64,000 nucleotides of DNA, taken from contig CM077644.1 in the NCBI GenBank assembly GCA_039707465.1, positions 196,327,962-196,391,961 on the forward strand, given 5' to 3'. The notes beneath the pieces are model-generated. The model saw only the letters and a program-made list of their open reading frames with translations. It made no database searches and was not told where the DNA came from. This DNA is from Rhabdophis nuchalis (taxonomy: Eukaryota > Chordata > Lepidosauria > Squamata > Natricidae). This document shows, piece after piece, positions 9,670 to 21,779 of the stretch (the stretch's first letter is position 1; each line of letters begins with the position of its first letter). Made by a program: the position numbers and the translations under genes.

Positions 9670-11651
9670 TTTTTTTAATATTGAAAAAGTTTTATTGGTT
9701 TTACAGATTTTCAATAGGATAGGGTAAGGGATACAAAGAAATTTTGAGAGCATTCACGTCAAAGTCGTCGGCCCTACCGGGACATCAAAATAGATCATTA
9801 ATAAAAAACATTTTCCATACACTACAAAGTGAAAGCAAGTACATGTTTCTAAGTTCTCAGTTCTATGCTGTCAGTCATTTACAAAAATCCAGATGCACAT
9901 GTTATATTATACAATATTATTCAAAAAATCAAGGCAAAGTTATTTTTTAGATCTAAGTCTCTTGGCAATTGTATCTTCTATCTCTCCTTCCAGGCCCCCA
10001 GCGGGCGGGGCCGTGGCCCCCCCTGCCCCCCCTGGATCTTCCCCCAGGACAGAAGAATGTGTTTTAAGAAAGGCTTCCGCCTCAGCAACTGTTTTAATCC
10101 TCACTCTTCCTCCTTCCCAGAACACCAGCATCCCTTCGGGCATCACCCACCTAAACCAGATCCCGTGGTCAAACAATTTTTTGGACAAGAAGGAAAATTT
10201 CCTTCTTGCTTCTCTAATCTTTCTTGGGATCTGCTTTAGGATGGCAACCTCCTTTTGTTGGTAAATTAACGGACCTCCTCTTTGCACTTTCAATATTTCC
10301 TCTCTGGTTGACCTTCTAACAAATTTAACATGTATTTCTCTGGGTACTTCATTTATCCTGGCATATGCAGAGTTTATTCTGTAGGCTAGGTCAATGTCCC
10401 CCCTGATCTCATCCTTAGGTTTATGTAAATAGTCTGTTATAATTGTGCTCATGAGTTCAGGGAGACATTCACCAGTTTCCTCAGAAACATTCTGAAATCT
10501 CAAAAAATATGTCATCCTTTCCATATCAATCCTAGACACGTGCCCATTTATTTCCACAACCTCATTAGTAACATTTTTAATCTCTCCCTTAGCCCCCGCC
10601 AGCCCCCCTTCCAGTTCTTCATTCTTCTGTGTGTTCTCCAGCACTTGTTTCCATGTGTCCAATAATTCCTTTTTAAAGTTGATATTTTCTGCCCTCTGGG
10701 CCTTGATTTCTTGTACCAAAGTTTGTATAACAGATTCAAGAGAGGCCATCCTTAGTTCTAAGCTTGCCAGTGCTGATTCTTGTGCCATGATTAGCTGTTA
10801 AAATCTGTGCCACTAAAATGGCGTTTTTTGGGTGGGGCTGTTGAGGCAAGTCAGGAGCCAAAAGTTCAGATCAGGGTTGTAAAGTTCAGGAACCAAGAGA
10901 GAAACAATTTTCCAAGTCAATAAGTATAATAACGAAGGCACTCCAGAAAAGAAATCACAAATCCAAAAAAAAAATTCTTCTTTAGTAACCAGAGGGAGTC
11001 CAAATCACAAAGAGACGCTGGAAATTTTCCATAAGTAAAATAGTCATTCAGGGACAAAGAGAAGCCTTTTTCCACCGCCCAGACTCAGAGCCAGAAGGAG
11101 ACAGTGGTAAAAAAAAAAGTTTCAAATCAGCCAGACCTAGATACATTGTTTCAAAGACAAACCGCAGACCACTTTCCCTTGTTTCAAACAGTCCAGACTA
11201 AAGACATCCGCTTCCTCGCAGCGAGGAGCCATTCTTAAGTGCCGCTTTAGTCCGAGGGGGGGGTTTAACAAGCAGACACCCCCCTCCAAGTTCTTTCAGC
11301 CCAGGCTGACAGCAGGAAAAAAAATGTTTAAAACCACTCACTTTCACCCTCGCAGCCGAAGCCCCGGGAAGCCTTCCGACTCAGACGGCCAGCTCTCTTC
11401 ATATTTTCAGAACGATGCCGCCCGCCATTAGCGAAGGGGAAACCCCCCGCAGCATGTCCTCCTCCACCTAAGCCGAAGACAAGGGTCGCTTCCCAGCTGC
11501 CGCTGGGGGAGGACGACCCAGGCAAGCCAGCTTTACGGGAGACTCCCAAAAACGGGGCGTCTCGCCCCCGTGGGGGGGCAGGAAAAGAAACAAAGCGGCG
11601 AGCGAGCCCTAGGCTCGCCCGTCGCCGCTGGAGCCAGAACCGGAAGTCTCT
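9670..11651 (-). mobile_element. ORF1-only L1 derivative (HAL1-like), copy 1
   Basis: It is flanked by a 17 bp target duplication AACAGGTAGGTTTTTTT (9653-9669 and 11652-11668). On the minus strand it runs as a GC-rich 5' region (about 11651-10790), L1 ORF1 (10788-9940), a 3' region of about 270 bp with AATAAA, and poly(A) (poly-T on the plus strand near 9670-9676). There is no ORF2. The copy at 30597-32576 has the same order, the same ends and nearly the same length (1982 and 1980 bp), so this is a propagated family and not a chance deletion. Mobility would need ORF2 protein from a full L1. Confidence 0.85.
9940..10788 (-). CDS. L1 ORF1p-type nucleic-acid chaperone, intact
   Basis: 282 codons with no stop. 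Order: short N-terminus; heptad-rich coiled coil from about residue 8 to 90 (for trimerisation); RRM-like segment around 93-165 with YFLRFQNVSEETGE; C-terminal domain around 165-250 with REILKVQRGGPLIYQQKEV-type sequence and FRWVMPEGMLVFWEG; a Gly/Ala/Pro linker and a basic end RLRSKK. This is the domain order of L1 ORF1p, which binds L1 RNA in cytoplasmic RNPs. The ATG at 10788 starts directly before the coiled coil and follows the GC-rich leader. There is no ORF2 downstream. Expression cannot be judged from sequence. Confidence 0.85.
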   Translation of the reverse strand: MAQESALASLELRMASLESVIQTLVQEIKAQRAENINFKKELLDTWKQVLENTQKNEELEGGLAGAKGEIKNVTNEVVEINGHVSRIDMERMTYFLRFQNVSEETGECLPELMSTIITDYLHKPKDEIRGDIDLAYRINSAYARINEVPREIHVKFVRRSTREEILKVQRGGPLIYQQKEVAILKQIPRKIREARRKFSFLSKKLFDHGIWFRWVMPEGMLVFWEGGRVRIKTVAEAEAFLKTHSSVLGEDPGGAGGATAPPAGGLEGEIEDTIAKRLRSKK

Positions 11652-11835
11652 AACAGGTAGGTTTTTTTAATACCTCCCTATAAAGTTTGGGCAATGTTTT
11701 ATGTTTTACTTAAAAAAAAAAGATGCAAAAAAGAATATAAACATATATGTCTAAATGCATTTTCTACTGCTTCTACTCTTATTACTCTTATTCATATATT
11801 ATTACATTAATACCTATTATTATAACAATTACACT

Positions 11836-12187
11836 GTGAGGCAATGGCTCAGTGGCTAAGATGCTGAGCTGGCTGATCAGAAAGGTCAGCAGTTCGGCAG
11901 TTCGAATCCCTAGTGCCATATAACAGAGTGAGCTCCTGTTACTTGTCCCATCTTCTGCCAACCTAGCAGTTCAAAAGCATGTAAAAATGCAAGTAGAAAA
12001 AATAGGAATCACCTTTGCTGGGAAGGTAACAGTGTTCTGTGTGCCATTGCCATTTAATCATGCCGGCCACATGATTACGGAGACGTCTTTGGACAGCGCT
12101 GACTCTTTGGCTTTGAAATGGAGATGAGCACTGCCTCCTAGAGTCAGGAAGAACTAGCACATATGTGGGAAGGGAACCTTTACCTTT
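11836..12187 (+). mobile_element. Sauria-type SINE, copy 1
   Basis: The tRNA-like head has box A-like 'tggctcagtggctaag' and box B-like 'agttcgaatcc'. The body ('ggaaggtaacagtgttc', 'catgccggccacatgatta') and the tail 'gggaacctttaccttt' match the squamate SINE family that borrows the BovB/RTE 3' end. Related copies are at 17769 and 53172. No ORF expected. Confidence 0.85.
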
Positions 12188-13934
12188 TTAACAATTACGC
12201 TTATACTATTACTAATCAAGTACAATACAGTACACTATAATAATAATAATCTAACACAATCTTTTCTTCCTACAATTACTGCTCTGCATTAATATCTCTC
12301 TCTGGAATTTTTGTTTTTTCTCCTCTCTTACTGAACTGCATGTATAATACTTGCAATTTTGCAGATTATGCTTTTACAGTATATTTGCACTTTTTCCCTT
12401 GCTATGCCTCTATACTTCTTTTCCTCCAGACTACTCACTGCCTTTGAAGGAAAAAAAAACCTCAGCAGCTTTACTTTTTACATAGATCTCTTCAATTCTC
12501 CTGCCTCTTTCAAGGTTTGAGCTTTATTAGCAACTATGCACTGCTGAGATTTGGAAGAAGGCTCAAACAGGAGGACATGAAGGCAGCATAAGTGCCTACT
12601 ATTTTTCTAAGAAGGTTGTTCTTCTGTCTTCCATAGACTTTACATTCTTTCAGTAGCAAGTAGTACAGAAAGAAAAACCAGTGGATAGATTGCTTCAGTG
12701 CTCATGTGTATAATAACACAGTGAACTGTTATGACTCAATCTGCTGACTAAATGTTGCTAACAAGGAAATGAAAATTGGTTCCCCTCCCCATTCTGTCAA
12801 GGAAACAAGGCTGTGCCAAAGATTAACACATTAACCATAAAGAATCAGCAATATTATATGAGTGGCATTCTAAGTAAGTTGAGTGCACTGTTATACAGAA
12901 TGCAAAACATATCTGTAACTTGTTTAAAATAGATTATATTTCACACCAGTAATGAACATTTGGTGTTTTTCTTGCTGTTATGACTGAAAATTTTCAACTG
13001 TTAAAAAGATGAAATGTAGATGTAATTAATTAGTAATTCATAGATACAGAACGCAGAGATAGAGATATAAAATAATGCACCTTTGGATTCAAAGAAGTAT
13101 AAAGAAGAATTGTATTCACTCCCATAAAATGGCACTAAGAATAAAATGGGTCAAGAACTAAAGAAAAGTTTGAGGCATATATTACATGAATAGCAGTATT
13201 ATTTGGCTAATGGCCACTACTTTTACATCCAAGCCATTTCCTCTGCCACGTGGATAAAAGGGAAGGTGCTGCAATTAGTGTACAAGACCATCCAAATTAT
13301 GTTGAGAAGTCACTTTACCTATTGAGTATCTTTTAATTGAATCATTCCCAAGGTTAAGGTCTTTGTGATTGGGTTTTGTATCTTATTAAATTATCTGAGG
13401 CACATCAGATCAAAGCTTAGAGCTTGTTCCTAAGTGACCAGTTCCTTCTTTTTGTTAGGTACACTTAACTGATGGCTTTCATTACCTACAACAAAACTTC
13501 TGAAAAAGAAAGAGCAGTTTTAGAAAGAGACTGAAAAGAAAATTTGACATTGATTTGGCATCATAATGCTAAAAATCTATTCAATTATGTTTTGAATAAA
13601 GGCACATTAAAAAGAGGGAAAGATAAATGGGTTATGAAATCACCCTTGAATTCCTTTGAAATTTTCAAAGAAATCTGATATAGAAGCATAAGCTTGGAGA
13701 CATCAGCTGGGATTGGTTCATTACTAAATATCAGTATTGCAACATACCTGTAAACCTCTGAGAATCATGTTTCAAATGAAATCAAATTGGGGCAATTCCA
13801 GCACTCTTGGCACATTTTGTTGATCAATGAATTATCACCTGTATGAAATTGATTATTTTTATGTCAAGGGAAAAACTGAGTAAGAAGGAGCTGCTCCTCC
13901 CCCCCAAGTATTTTATCTTTCTATGATAATATAT
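12188..13934. other. AT-rich intergenic DNA
   Basis: No supported gene or repeat. ATGATAATATAT at 13923-13934 is the left target duplication of the next element. Confidence 0.45.
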
Positions 13935-14490
13935 TAAACCTGCCATCCTGGACCCAACGTTTGGGAAGCCAGCCTCTGCCTGCCACAAGCCAGGACAAAG
14001 GTAAATGATGGAGGAGTAACACATCCTTAAAAACCTTGGTCCAGCTGGCTGGTAGCTCCTAGTAAAGGCCCCTTTCCAGGGTTACAGGAGAAGACGGTCA
14101 ATGGTTTTGAAGGCAGAAAAGGGCTGTATGCCCCAACGGCAGAACCATCTTCTAGGAGAAGGGAAACCCTGATTACAAACCTCCATTGCCTTGTGGCTAT
14201 ATCCAAGGCTTTAGGAGTCAACCTCGACGCAAAATCCAGAGCTGGAGTCCCGGAAGCAGTTCATGACTGTGTACAAACACGTTCTGCAACACAGCTGGAA
14301 CCAATCGTATCAGCTCTGCCGTTCCATTGGACTATTTCACCCCTCGTGGAGAGGGGTGATCTGCTGCTTGGGTAACAGTCTATCCTCTATATTAATCTAC
14401 CCAGACCTCATGCTGGAGAGGACACTCCAGCTTTGACCTTTTTCCAGAGCATGATACTATTGTTTTTTGAGACTGAAGGATGCCAATCCA
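13935..14490. mobile_element. Unclassified retroposon with a 12 bp target duplication
   Basis: The GC-richer 556 bp block is flanked by direct repeats ATGATAATATAT (13923-13934 and 14491-14502). One end carries 'gagactgaaggatgccaatc', a phrase I associate with a widespread squamate repeat but cannot name. Neither a poly(A) tail nor a long ORF is visible. A 12 bp duplication favours target-primed insertion over a DNA transposon. Confidence 0.5.
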
Positions 14491-14500
14491 ATGATAATAT

Positions 14501-14638
14501 ATAATACAATACAATACAATAGCAGAGTTGGAAGGGACCTTGTAGGTCTTCTAGTCCAACTCCCTGCGTGGGCAGGAACCTTATACCATTTCAGACAAAT
14601 GGCTATCTAACATCTTTTTAAAGACTTCCAGGGTTTAT
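14501..14638 (-). mobile_element. CR1 LINE 3' end
   Basis: Read on the minus strand it encodes the last CR1 residues ('cctggaagtctttaaaaag'), then a 3'UTR 'ggttggactagaagacctac'-type sequence and ends in (ATTGT)n. The same 3'UTR is at 43620-43704. Severely 5'-truncated. Confidence 0.85.
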
Positions 14639-14663
14639 ATCAAGTTTATTCTTTGAAATAAAG

Positions 14664-16195
14664 GAAGGTGAGACAGTATAGTATAGTATAAATCTTTATT
14701 ATGGTCAAAGATCAGCAATACACATTACATTTAACCATATGTTAAAAAGTACTAACTTTAAGATATAATTTTAAAAATGTTAGTGTTACAAGTGGAAAGT
14801 AGCATACATGTTCTCACTTTGTTCAGGTCACTTGCTGGTTTACCTGGGTGCAAAAGCGTTAACTATGTAAGTAAATACAATGGTCCAGAAATTGTTAGAG
14901 ATATGTCCAAATGATTGGTACAAGATCACAACTATACTTTTATAACCAATTTTTTTCTTATGGACATTGCAGAAGCACAAAACTTTGCCACTGCATGCGT
15001 AGTAGTCGGGTTCATGTCCTGGAGGAGGAAGTCTAGATAAAACTTGTCTGCCCTCCCTGGTAATCTCTCTAATAAGGGGAGAATATATGCAGACCTGCAA
15101 GCTCTGTATAGCTCACAGTGTAGTAGAACGTGTGAGATATCTTCCACTTCTCCTTTATAGAAACCCGTTCTGCTATAGGTGCCCTGGAGAAGTGCTGAAG
15201 GAAGAATGTTAAATCTGGCTCTGAAGAAAGCTATTCTTTGTTTTGGTAAGATGAGGTTATTTAAATATCTTGCCGATTCCCACACATCCTGTTTGGTTCT
15301 GTTCCTATTGTGGAAAGGCAATCTATTTAGTTCTTCTTGGAACTCCATGTCCTTCATTCTCTTGATTACTACTTACTTCGCTTGATCAAAGTCCAGGGAC
15401 ATTAAAAGTACCGGTGAGAGCCCATAAGTGCCCAGCTTGTGCTCAATTGCCTGATTCCAGGGGGAGGGGAAGTTGTCAATCAACACTAGTGGGGACAGCC
15501 CCTCGGGAAAGAATTGCATTTTAAGCCAATGAATGATCATCATCTTCCAGGCTCTTACCTGAATTTGACGCATACCTGCCTCAATTCTTAACTGGGCATT
15601 TGGAGTTCCATTGGGTGCAGCTAAGATGGCTCGCAGGAATTTGGTTTGTATGGTTTCTATCAAGTCTTGCTTTATGAGGATTCCTGTTTGTGCCCCATAT
15701 AGAATTTGTGCCAATGTTTTGACCTCAAAAAGTTTTAGGGCAGCAGGTATTAATTGACCGCCGCCTGTGTAAAAGAAATGTTTAATTGCATTTGAGAACC
15801 TAATGGCAGCTTGAAAAATGTTGTCCAGGTGTGCCTTCCATGTCCCTTGTGCATGGAAAACCACTCCAGGGTACCTAAATGTTCTAACCTGTTCCAGACT
15901 ATGTCCTTCTATTTTCCAGGGGTATTGGCTAGGTCTTTTAGCAAACACTAAAATTTTTGATTTCTCAAAAGTTCAGGACCAGCTTGTTTTGCCTGCAATA
16001 GTTGAGTGTTGCCCTAATTGCTCCCTTCAGTCCTACCGGGGTTTGTGAGATAATAGCGGCATCATCAGCATATAAGAGAATTGGAACTTTGCGTTGTGCT
16101 AGGCTAGGAGGATGGAAATCAGGGTTCTGTAAGAGATCAATCATGGGAAGGTTAGACAAAAAGACAATGTAGTTTTGGAATAAAGTGATTGAAGA
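14664..16195 (-). mobile_element. Non-LTR retrotransposon 3' half, possibly I/Vingi group
   Basis: Minus-strand reverse transcriptase remains, with a catalytic YADD followed by a thumb-like region and a C-terminal H-x-LLHC-type segment, then a short 3'UTR and a (ACTAT)n-like tail at 14664-14690. It is 5'-truncated near 16195, just upstream of the YADD. It differs from the L1, L2, CR1 and RTE copies in this window. My clade call is weak. Confidence 0.65.
14932..16159 (-). pseudogene. Broken reverse transcriptase C-terminal region of the LINE
   Basis: Three minus-strand frames follow in order. 16159-15965 has VPILLYADDAAIISQTP, the catalytic motif C. 15948-15373 (191 codons) continues with FAKRPSQYPW and KLFEVKTLAQILYGAQ. 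15357-14932 (141 codons) has HVLLHCELYRACRSAYILPL, a Cys/His-containing C-terminal segment. The pieces are separated by a frameshift near 15960 and a stop near 15373, so no full protein is made. Motifs A and B are missing through 5' truncation. Confidence 0.65.
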
Positions 16196-17768
16196 ACGCT
16201 TCTTATACCTTAACTCCCAAAATATGGTAAAGTAAATGAGATCAGCATTTTCGGTATATATTCAGATGGTTCCCTAAAATTAACTTCTTTTTAAAAATAC
16301 AAAACACTTCAGTGTTTAGCTGCCAGATGGTTAATGAAGGCAAACCAAGCAACTTCTATAATTCACAATAATGAGTATGGTAATGAGCCTGCATTATAAA
16401 CTAAACTGCCAAATTATACATAGTACCAACTTAATATAACAAAACCTTTGGAATGGCTGATTCTAAAAAGAGAATGATTCATTTTGTGGAGAAATATATA
16501 ACTAACAGCTTTCATTAAGCACTCACTTTAACTGGATAGTGTTTGTGATAAACAATTGTTAATTAAAAACCTTTGTAACTTACTGTAATGGAATGAAAAT
16601 GGTGGATTGGCCAAAAAAATAATAATAATTCAGATTCCGTTTTTAAGAAGAATGCTGCATTATCTTCCAAATTCTTTTGCTATTACCTAAGGAAAATTTA
16701 ACATTGATTATATTCAATTTGATTGTGTCATCTAGACTGATTTGAGCTACTCTGTAACATTCAACTGGCTGGCATATTGCACTGATTTTCTCCCAAATTG
16801 TGAATATAGTTTGAATGTTACAGTTGGGGAAGACATTAGAGACATTGTAAAACTTAAAGAAGTAGCATTCCAATATACCAAGAATGTCTCCTAAATTTGT
16901 GAAGAAGACTAATTTCCATTTGCCGTGATGAAATATTATTAATGTCTATAAAACATTTATATAACTTCCAAGTCATTGAAAATTGGGCATTGAACCAAAT
17001 TTATGTACATAAAATAATATCCACATGTCAATGAAGATTATCAGTCATCCAAATTGAGTTATCTGGAAGTTGAATCATTGCAACTGGAATTCGTTGTTGT
17101 TGGTTCGAAACATTTTACTGCTTATCCTTCTAAGTAGTAACTTCTCCAGTCTGAGCAAAATTGGTTTTATATATATGATCTCCATTTTCATTTCTCATCT
17201 AATCTGATTAGGCTTGTTAAATCAGTAGGAAGAGTCAGTGTAGAGGCTAAGTATGCTTTTTAAATCTCCACACCATTTCCTCTCCCTCTCATCACCTTCA
17301 CAGTGTGCATGTTTGGTTATTTTAAACCAGAGTGAGGGCATGGGCTCACCACATTTTGCCGAACTACTTCCTGCAAACACATACAGCATGGTTCATTGTA
17401 AGTTGCATGTTGTACTCATGCTAGATGATATGTAATAGGATCCTTGGCTACTTAACCTAATTCTTTCTCACAGGACTGTGAGGTGCATTCAAAGGGGGAT
17501 TTTTCAAAGGGTTTTGACATGAACAAAATGTTCCCGAAGCACTAAAGCAGATACATTATCCAGAAGGCTCAGCACAGCTGTTTTAAAGGATTTTCCAAGT
17601 TGCCAACATGTACAGTAGTATGTGATTCCTTTTGCTATGACTGCTAAAATGTAGGAGAAGATGTCCTGAGAAAGTCTTCAAGAGTTGTCCCAAAATTCTG
17701 GAAAAACTCAGCTGCTTACAGAAAGGTACTCTGTTCATTGCAATTGTAAAGGACTATAGTGATAGCTG
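16196..17768. other. AT-rich intergenic DNA
   Basis: No supported gene or repeat. Confidence 0.45.
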
Positions 17769-18126
17769 AGGGATGCAGTGGCTCAGTGGCTAAGATGCTG
17801 AGCTTGTCAATCAGAAAGGTTGGCAGTTCAGCAGTTTGAATCCATAGCGCTATGTAATGGAGTGAGCTCCTGTTACTTGTCTCAGCTTCTGCCAACTTAG
17901 CAGTTCGAAAGCATGTAAAAATGCAAGTAGAAGAATAGGAACTACCTTTGGTGGGAAGGTAATAGTGTTCCATGCTCCTTCGGCATTGAGCCATGCCAGC
18001 CACATGACCATGGAGACATTTTCAGACAGCACTGGCTCTTCAGCTTTTAAACAGAGATGAGCACCGCCCCCTTGAGTCGGGAACAACTAGCACATATGTG
18101 TGAGGGGAACCTTTACCTTTACCTTT
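17769..18126 (+). mobile_element. Sauria-type SINE, copy 2
   Basis: 'gtggctcagtggctaagatg' (box A) and 'agtttgaatcc' (box B), a body with 'gtgggaaggtaatagtgttc' and a tail of two or more ACCTTT units. Close to copy 1 along its whole length. Confidence 0.85.
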
Positions 18127-19689
18127 ATAGTAATAGCTTGAAGAAAGTACTCAAGAACCATTACAAAACATCAGTTTAGCCTAGAAGCTCAAGATTGCCC
18201 CATCTTCACTCTCTTTTGTACAACAGAGTGGGAGAAAGAACAAGAAATATATTCTGTGACAAGAGTGTATAATTCTTGTGTCTGTTTCCTGACCTGGAAT
18301 ATCTCAAAGAACTCAGATTTCAACATGCTCTAATTTTCTCATTATTATCAACACATAAAACGTTTGCTTTCCATGCATCAAAAAACTTGGTAGTTCTATT
18401 ATACTTTCTTAAAATGTGAACCCTGGATAACAGTGGCCATATTCAAAAACCAATAAACTGTCCCATATGATTATTGCCTGCACAATTCAGGGTCATACAC
18501 TTTTTTGTCTTCCTTTAAGAAACCTGTTCACAGTTAATAATCCCTGGAACTGCTTCCCACCACTTTCTATGATTAGATGCAATGGGAATCTGCCATTTAG
18601 TCTGAACTGAGGATGTGAGTTCCTTACTGCACATGAAGATGCAGAAATACTTTTGCCTGAAGCTCAATGCAATGCATGTCTTCATCATACACATCTGCCT
18701 GGTTTTCAGTACTTTTTTTTTTGCCAGCATCTTCCCACACTCAATCCATTTTCTAGTGTAAAATTTGAAACTGAAGTCTCTGTGTAAAACAAAGCAAAGG
18801 AGAAATTAAAGTTGCAATCCACCTTCCTGTAACTTACATCCACTGTTTTCAAAATGTTGTCAGGCTTATTTGCAGTGATCCTGTGTAATTATTGAACTAA
18901 AGTGTTTTATTTTCCTAATAGATTTAATTTTTATCCCCACTGGAGTCACAAAACTACTACAAATTCCTCTACCGTTGTGCTCTCAACAGTAATATAACCT
19001 AACCTTTTGAGGCCATAAAGTCCCCATTTTGACAGTTTAATAAAATATTAGCTTTTTAGCTTAGCAGCTCATTTTAAGAGTTAGTGCTTCCCACTGTACC
19101 ATTTCCATGGCACATTCACAGAGTTTTTTAAATGTTGCAGAAGAACAAGATTCACAGAAAAAAGTGAATCTCTACTGCACATTTATTCTGTGTTCATGAC
19201 AGTTTAATCATTGAAGAGCTCAACTATATAACCCTGGAGATAGTAGTTCACTAAAGCATCTAGGGATTTTGAATGAAGAACACTCACTATCCTCACAAAC
19301 AACTTTAGAAAATGTCATGTACATTTACACTCTTTTAAACCTAGTTTAATAAAATATGGCTATAGCCTATCAGAAATTTTTCTACAAGATCTATTAAAAT
19401 CAAAGGGAAGACATCATTTTATATTTTTTGTAGGTCCCATGAGGAAAAAAAATAACCCTCCAGAATTTAAACTCAAATTTAAACAGTGCTTTCTCATGGT
19501 GAGCTAATATTTCAGTTTATAGACAGTTGAAGCTCTACTAAATGATTGCATTTATAGCAAACAGTTATTCTGTGTGTGTCTCTCTCTGTGTGTGTATAAA
19601 TTGTAATAGACTTGTCCTATTTTAGAACAAGGTGGCTGTTTAATAAATAAATAGTACTCAAGATTATACATTCTTATTCAATGCATTTT
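18127..19689. other. AT-rich intergenic DNA
   Basis: No gene seen. Short TG/TC microsatellite near 19571-19598. Confidence 0.45.
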
Positions 19690-19835
19690 TACTCAACCAG
19701 GATGGAAGGTTGAGTGAGTCAACCTTGAGCTGGTGAAAATCGAACTGCTGAACTGCTGGCAATCAGCAGCCAGCAGAATTAGCCTGCAATACTGCATTCT
19801 AACCACTGCACCACCATGGCTCTTACCCTTCAATA
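19690..19835 (-). mobile_element. tRNA-derived SINE (squamate MIR-like type), partial
   Basis: On the minus strand it reads 'gccatggtggtgcagtggtt' (box A region), a head ending 'agcagttcgatt' (box B region), then 'ccagctcaaggttgactcac', the body phrase of a common squamate SINE. The 3' half is missing. Confidence 0.6.
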
Positions 19836-19876
19836 CCCTGAATATATGAGTTGAATATAATCATGAATGTCACAAA

Positions 19877-19918
<42 letters not shown>
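19877..19918. repeat. (AAT)n microsatellite
   Basis: About 14 AAT units form the tail of the L2 copy that follows. Confidence 0.9.
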
Positions 19919-20569
19919 TTAATTTCTATCCCGCTCTCTCTCCCCAAGGGGACTCGAGGCGGGGCACAGGCAATTAAAAATACAAATAGACCACAAACAA
20001 ATACAAAATACAAAGTTAAAAATAAATTAAATAAATCCTGCGCTAAAACCCATAACTAGACTAAAAATTACCCCTAAAAAACCCTGACCTAAAAAGAGAC
20101 TACCCAAGGCCGGCCAGACGAAAAAAGTGCGTCTTTAATTTTAGGCGGAAGGAGCGGAGGTCCGTGGTTGTCCTGATATCGGGGGGAAGGTCATTCCAGA
20201 GGGCTGGGCCCGCCACAGAGAAGGCCCTTCCCCTGGGCGTCGCCCGCTGACAAAGTCTAGTGGACGGCACCCGGAGAAGTCCCTCTCTGTGGGAGCGAAT
20301 CGGCCGTGAGGATGTATGGGGCAGGATCCGATCCCGCAGATAGCTAGGTCCCGAGCCATGGAGCGCTTTGAAGATGGTGACTAACACCTTGAAGCGTACC
20401 CGGAAGACGACAGGTAGCCAGTGCAGCTCGCGCAACAGCGGTGTTACATGGGCAAACCTAGAGGTGCCCATAATTGCTCGCGCGGCTGCATTCTGGACCA
20501 ACTGAAGCCTCCGGGTACACCTCAAGGGGAGCCCCATGTAGAGAGAGTTGCAATAATCCAGTCGGGATG
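19919..20569 (-). mobile_element. L2-clade LINE, 5'-truncated
   Basis: The minus-strand C-terminus of the L2 reverse transcriptase ORF ends at a stop at 20100, then a 3'UTR with 'cgcctcgagtccccttgggg' and the (ATT)n tail. The 5' edge is at about 20569, where similarity to the longer L2 copy stops. Confidence 0.85.
20100..20569 (-). pseudogene. L2 ORF C-terminal fragment
   Basis: About 156 in-frame codons with SRLDYCNSLYMGLPLRCT, LQLVQNAAARAIMG, ITPLLRELHWLPV-type and GPALWNDLPPDIR motifs, ending LAGLG. These are the L2 thumb/C-terminal motifs. The catalytic part is absent through truncation. The ATG-initiated frame above it (to 20753) is flanking DNA. Confidence 0.8.
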
Positions 20570-21779
20570 GATAAAGATGAAGAGCAGATTTCCTTGTTCC
20601 AAAGTGCAGGATTAAAAAAAAAAGTGGATTTAAATTATAGGAAGGTGAATTGCAAGAATGAATGTTACCGAAACACTCCTTCCAAGGAAAAAAGGCTTTT
20701 CTATAGTAGAATCGGTTACCTAGAAAAGTAATATGTTCCCCTTCATTGGGCACATTTAGGCAAGAGACAAGCGATCATTTGTCAGGGAATTTTTAATTTA
20801 GATTCCTACACTGAGTGGACACTGGGGAGGGGGGGGAGGGGGAATTGGTGTAAATGGCCCCTTCAAACTCTCTGATTCTGTGATTCTGTTCTGCCTATCC
20901 AACTATTTCTTAAGGATGTTTAATATATAGCAATAAAACCTTATAAAATCTTACTCAAACACAGCATTATTTTCTTAAAGAAAGTTATGGCTAGGTAATC
21001 ATTTATTTTCTAAACTATTTACTGAAGACAATAATCTTGGGTGTCCGTTTGGCACAATACAGATTAAAAAGAATATTCAACAGTTTTCTGTTATATTAGA
21101 AATCCCTTGAAGTGTTCTGCTAAAATATACTTGCTGACTCCAGTGCTTTAACACAAATTTTATTGTGGAAAAGTCCAGTTGCCTTTCTTTTAGAAAGGCT
21201 GTTTGGCAGGTAATTTATTGGACAACATAATGGCCAGTCAAAGCATGATTTAATTATGTGCAAATCTAGAATAATGTTTAATAGCGCAAGTTGCTTAGTA
21301 CTTAGTTGAAGGACATTTGTGAAGCATAGCGGCCATTGGAAATACAATCATACGAATACTATTCTATGCATTTTATGCTCTTTTTATCTAAATGGTCCAC
21401 ACTTATTCACACCTCACTCCTTGGATATAGGAACTAGGACTATGTAAGAATATGACCTGCTTCATAGTTTGACCCCAGTTCTAGAAATGGACCGTCCTCT
21501 TCTGAGCTACTGATTAGTATATTCTGATTTATTCACAGTTGAGAAATGTAAATTAGAAGACCTAGAATGTTATGTTTAATGAATAACAATGATAACCACA
21601 GTAGCAACAATAATAAACATATCTTAGAGAGGCGCCTTTCTTTAAACAGCTCACCCCAGTCATATGGTCCTGTTCCATATTACAGATTTGAAGGAAAAAA
21701 GAAAAGAAATAGGCTGGCCAAGACTGTAGTCCTATACAAAACAATAAATGTGTACATTCTACATATGACTCTTCAACTA
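20570..21779. other. AT-rich intergenic DNA
   Basis: No supported feature apart from a G-rich run at 20824-20841. Confidence 0.45.

Noticed and set aside
11836..12187. tRNA genes at the SINE heads
   Set aside because: Box A and B are present, but the heads run into SINE bodies and tails and do not fold as complete tRNAs. The same applies at 17769, 53172 and 63415.
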